NCBI GenBank assembly: GCA_903868455.1
Contig: CAIPVK010000053.1
Coordinates: 1-7,979 of the forward strand
Direction of reading: 5' to 3'
Origin: an uncultured Opitutia bacterium
GTDB taxonomy: Bacteria; Verrucomicrobiota; Verrucomicrobiia; Opitutales; UBA953
Length of the DNA: 7,979 nucleotides
Position 1 is the stretch's first letter; every line of letters starts with the position of its first letter. A program made the translations under genes and the position numbers. The notes beneath the pieces are model-generated. The model did no database searches. It was not told the DNA's origin and saw only the letters and a program-made list of their open reading frames with translations. Positions 5,499 to 7,979 of the stretch are shown in pieces.

Positions 5499-5552
5499 GG
5501 TAGGGTCGCCTCTCCGAGGCGTCCGCGGCCGGCTCGGCGAGCCAGCCCTACC
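5499..5552 (+). repeat. REP-like element with two internal hairpins (second complete copy)
   Basis: GGTAGGG (5499-5505) and CCCTACC (5546-5552) enclose CGCCTC-TCC-GAGGCG (5507-5521) and the palindrome GGCTCG-G-CGAGCC (5531-5543). The right 28 bp are identical to 5204-5231, while the left hairpin has no counterpart in the other copies. Lying between the convergent DUF3147 and GH84 genes, it might also help end transcription of GH84, though it has no T-run. Confidence 0.78.
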
Positions 5553-5564
5553 CCAGCCGCGCAA

Positions 5565-5596
5565 CAGCGTCGCAGCGAAACAGCGAGTCAGCGACT
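5565..5596 (+). repeat. 8-bp degenerate tandem array, CAGCGnnn, entering the GH84 stop codon
   Basis: Four units exactly in register: CAGCGTCG, CAGCGAAA, CAGCGAGT, CAGCGACT. The third unit ends on the first base, and the fourth supplies the other two, of the TCA that is the GH84 stop on the minus strand. The last codons and stop of GH84 are therefore part of the repeat. Confidence 0.8.
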
Positions 5597-7979
5597 CACC
5601 ACCTCATTCACCACCGCCGGCTCGGCGCCGACGGCCTTGAGCCGGAGCGAGGTCGCTCCGGTGGGTAGGGTGACCATGGGGAAGCCCTCGCGCGAGAACG
5701 CGAGGGGGCGGACGACGTCCTTCTCACCGACCCGCGCGCTCACCTCGACCGAGCCCGAGCCAATCAGGAGGACCGCCGTGCGCGCGCCCTTTGACAAGGC
5801 GAGATCGACGGCAGGCGCGCCGGGAGCGAGGCGAACCGAGGTGCCGACGGCGCCGTCGAGCAGCAGCTCGGCGGGCGTGGGGGCGCGGGGCTTGGAGCGG
5901 ACGACAAAGGCCTTCGCCGTCACCGAGAGCGGGGCGGCCCCGGAATGGCGGGCGCGCACCGCGCGGAGCGAGGCGCCGACCTTGGCCTTGAGCACAGTGC
6001 CCTCGGCCTTGGCGGCGAGCGGCTTCCAGGCCTCGCCGTCGGCGCTGCCCTCCAGGACGAGGCTCGCGGGATCGACGCCGAGGTTGACCTCGACCTCGTT
6101 CACCTCGGCGACCTCGGGCAGGAGCATGCCGACCTGGCCGCCCGACGGGAAGGCGTGGACCTCGTAGGCGGGGGACATCGAATAGACACCCTCGGCCAGA
6201 CGCACGGGGAGACCGCGCAGGCCGGGCACGGTCGCGCGCATCTCGGCGGCGTCGACCGGATTGACCTCGAGCTCGCGGATCGCGGTCCAGAGGTCGGGCT
6301 TGCCGCCGGGGACGCCGGGCTTGAGCACGCGGACGCGGATCTGGGTCAGTTCGACGGGCGGGTTGAGGGCGAGGTCGACGCGCGAGTCCGAGACCTTGCG
6401 CAGCTCGCGCCAACGGCCGTCGCGGCCGAGACCCTCGAGGACGCCATCGTGGACGCGGTCATGGTCGCCGTCTGAACGGCCCTGGAGGAGGCGGATGCGG
6501 CGAACGGACTGGGGCGAGCCGAGGTCGACGCCGACCCAGTCGCCGGCGACCTGGAGGCGACGGAGGTAGGTGAAGCCCTCCTCCCGCCCGTCCGCCATCT
6601 TCTCGGGCGACTGGACATCCTTGTCGGTCGAGAAGATGGGGCGAGGCCGAGGCGCCGGGCGGCCGCCCGCGGCGAGCAGCAGGCGGGTGTCGGCGAGAGC
6701 GACGAGCTCGCGCACGAGCGGGGTGAGGACCTTGGTGCCCGTGCGGATACCCGGCTGGTAGGGGTTGCGGTTGCGCGTGGCGTCGATTTCGGCCATCCGC
6801 GCCAGTTGCGCATGGGCCTCGGCGAGTCGGGGCCAAGCCGCCGCGACACGCCCGCGCTCGAGGTCCGCGAGCGCGTCGAGCGAGGCGACGCCGGCGCGGC
6901 CGAGCGCCTCGAAGGCGTCGAGCCAATCGCCGACCTCCTCGAGGTGGAGCGGGTTGAGGGCCTGGCGAATCGCGGCGGGCGCGGCGGCGACGCGGGCGAG
7001 CTCGGCGCGAACCGGGGCGACGTCGCCCGGCTTGCCTGAGCGGAGCGCGGCCAGCAGCGCCTCGGCGAGCGGGGCGAGGGCCTTGGACTCCTCGCGACGG
7101 TAGCCGTGGCCGTTGGGCCCGAGGTCGCTGTTATGGACGGAGAAGGTCGCGTAGGCCTCGGCGGCGGCGGGAACGACATGGCGGATGCCGGCGAGCCAGG
7201 CGGCCTCCGGGCGGTAGGCGGCGGGGTTCCAGGTGTAGTCCGCGACGCCGAAGAGGGCGACCTTCGAGGCCTCGGAGCGCTCCATGGGGTTGGAGACGAA
7301 GCCGCCGTAGAGCGGGCCGGCATCGGCGGTGTTGCCGTAGGTCGGCCCGAGCAGGAGGTGGTTGCGGACATAGTCGCTGACGGGGAAGTTCCACCAGATA
7401 TAGGCCTTACGGCGCAGGCGCCCGTTGATCCACTCCATGGAGGGCTTGTCGAGGTCGGCCACGACGGAATTGCCGGTCCACATGACATGGATGGAGGGGT
7501 CGAGGCGGGTGCCGAGGATGTCGAGGTAGTCGCCGCCCGACCACGCGCGGTTGTACTGGGTGGGGCACATCACCAGCGGGAGGACGTCGCCCTTCGGCTT
7601 CACGAAGCGCTCGTGGAGGAAGTTCATCAGGCGCGCCTGCTGGTCGGCCTTGGTGCCCTCGCCGGAGATGTCGTCGAAGAAGACGGAGAAGCCGCGGACG
7701 CCGAGGGCGTGCATGGCCTCGAACTTCGCGAGCACCGCGGCGAAGTCGGCATCCGTCCAGCGGATGTCCTTCCCGGGGTGGATCGCCCAGACGAAGTCGA
7801 CGTGGTTGCGGCGGCAGGCCTCGACGAGCTCGTGGATGCGGGCGGCCTCGGCGGGCGGGTAGGGCTTGCGCCAGTTGGGCGAGCTGTGGAACGGGTCGTC
7901 CTTCGGCCCGTAGATGTAGGTGTCGAGCTTGGTCTCGCCCATGAAGCGGATGAGGCTCAGGCGGCGCTCGTGCGACCAG
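5588..7979 (-). CDS. GH84 beta-N-acetylglucosaminidase (O-GlcNAcase/hyaluronidase family), 5'-partial
   Basis: 796 residues are visible, beginning WSHERRLSLIRF at the window edge; the in-frame ATG at 7942 is internal, because alignment to family members continues upstream of it. Landmarks closely follow the Bacteroides GH84 O-GlcNAcase: YIYGPKDDPFHS, FVWAIHPGKDI, the catalytic Asp pair in FFDDISGEGT (codons 7675-7670), MWTG, YIWWNFPVSDY, GFVSNPME and HNSDLGPNGHGYRREES. The family uses substrate-assisted catalysis through the N-acetyl group to remove beta-linked GlcNAc from glycans or proteins. Domains in visible numbering: barrel to about 285; helical bundle about 290-435, ending in NRNPYQPG; an F5/8 type C-like module about 450-575 (GDWVGVDLG, WTAIRELEVN); a beta domain about 585-695 like the Bacteroides C-terminus; and a further beta-rich tail to the end. 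The missing part is probably a signal peptide plus an N-terminal domain, roughly 110-150 residues. It is convergent with the DUF3147 gene. Confidence 0.95.
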   Translation of the reverse strand, partial: WSHERRLSLIRFMGETKLDTYIYGPKDDPFHSSPNWRKPYPPAEAARIHELVEACRRNHVDFVWAIHPGKDIRWTDADFAAVLAKFEAMHALGVRGFSVFFDDISGEGTKADQQARLMNFLHERFVKPKGDVLPLVMCPTQYNRAWSGGDYLDILGTRLDPSIHVMWTGNSVVADLDKPSMEWINGRLRRKAYIWWNFPVSDYVRNHLLLGPTYGNTADAGPLYGGFVSNPMERSEASKVALFGVADYTWNPAAYRPEAAWLAGIRHVVPAAAEAYATFSVHNSDLGPNGHGYRREESKALAPLAEALLAALRSGKPGDVAPVRAELARVAAAPAAIRQALNPLHLEEVGDWLDAFEALGRAGVASLDALADLERGRVAAAWPRLAEAHAQLARMAEIDATRNRNPYQPGIRTGTKVLTPLVRELVALADTRLLLAAGGRPAPRPRPIFSTDKDVQSPEKMADGREEGFTYLRRLQVAGDWVGVDLGSPQSVRRIRLLQGRSDGDHDRVHDGVLEGLGRDGRWRELRKVSDSRVDLALNPPVELTQIRVRVLKPGVPGGKPDLWTAIRELEVNPVDAAEMRATVPGLRGLPVRLAEGVYSMSPAYEVHAFPSGGQVGMLLPEVAEVNEVEVNLGVDPASLVLEGSADGEAWKPLAAKAEGTVLKAKVGASLRAVRARHSGAAPLSVTAKAFVVRSKPRAPTPAELLLDGAVGTSVRLAPGAPAVDLALSKGARTAVLLIGSGSVEVSARVGEKDVVRPLAFSREGFPMVTLPTGATSLRLKAVGAEPAVVNEVVSR

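Noticed and set aside
4442..5596. CRISPR array
   Set aside because: Units are 7-10 bp with no spacers between conserved repeats, and no cas genes are visible.
5724..7488. Alternative arginine/proline/serine-rich frames within the GH84 region
   Set aside because: They are off-frame or antisense shadows of a gene with unmistakable GH84 motifs.

Overview
The window is very GC-rich and reads as a bacterial chromosome segment from the PVC superphylum, most likely Verrucomicrobiota and perhaps an Opitutaceae-like lineage. Four things suggest this: a pseudopilin start of the type these phyla carry in large numbers; genes mostly without Shine-Dalgarno sequences; a DUF4874/DUF4832 protein and a Bacteroides-like GH84 enzyme; and palindromic elements bounded by GGTAGGG/CCCTACC that resemble repeats I recall from Opitutaceae. 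The assignment is an inference from these signs, not from a marker gene.

Layout. Positions 1-101 (minus) hold the first 33 residues of a type II/IV pseudopilin. Positions 179-2619 (minus) hold a two-gene operon: a putative Na+/H+ antiporter (Na_H_antiport_3-like, 492 aa) followed by a TIM-barrel amidohydrolase (321 aa) whose GTG start overlaps the antiporter stop in a GTGA. A 63-bp divergent spacer, centred on a small inverted repeat, separates this operon from a secreted 569-aa DUF4874/DUF4832 protein (2683-4392, plus). A 113-aa DUF3147-type membrane protein follows (4776-5117, plus). The right end (5588-7979, minus) is the 796-residue C-terminal part of a GH84 beta-N-acetylglucosaminidase with an F5/8 type C-like module; its N-terminus lies outside the window.

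The most unusual part is the DNA around the small membrane-protein gene (4393-4775 and 5118-5587). I see no credible gene in either spacer. Both are filled almost end to end with short degenerate tandem arrays. Each has a fixed unit length and a constant core followed by a variable tail: 7 bp (CAGAnnn, TGARATC), 8 bp (CAGCGGnn, CAGCGnnn), 9 bp (TCCTCCGCC/TCCTCGTCA) and 10 bp (GCTGGnAAnA or its reverse complement). A module of 8-bp array, hairpin and 9-bp array occurs on both sides of the gene in the same orientation. The 10-bp arrays sit on both sides in opposite orientation. The upstream spacer is bounded by a 30-bp inverted repeat with one mismatch. REP-like palindromes are inserted in the downstream spacer. 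No transposase, RAYT or reverse transcriptase is visible in the window.

The two large secreted proteins (DUF4832 and GH84) suggest a glycan-degrading lifestyle. Nothing in the sequence ties them to the antiporter/amidohydrolase pair beyond proximity.
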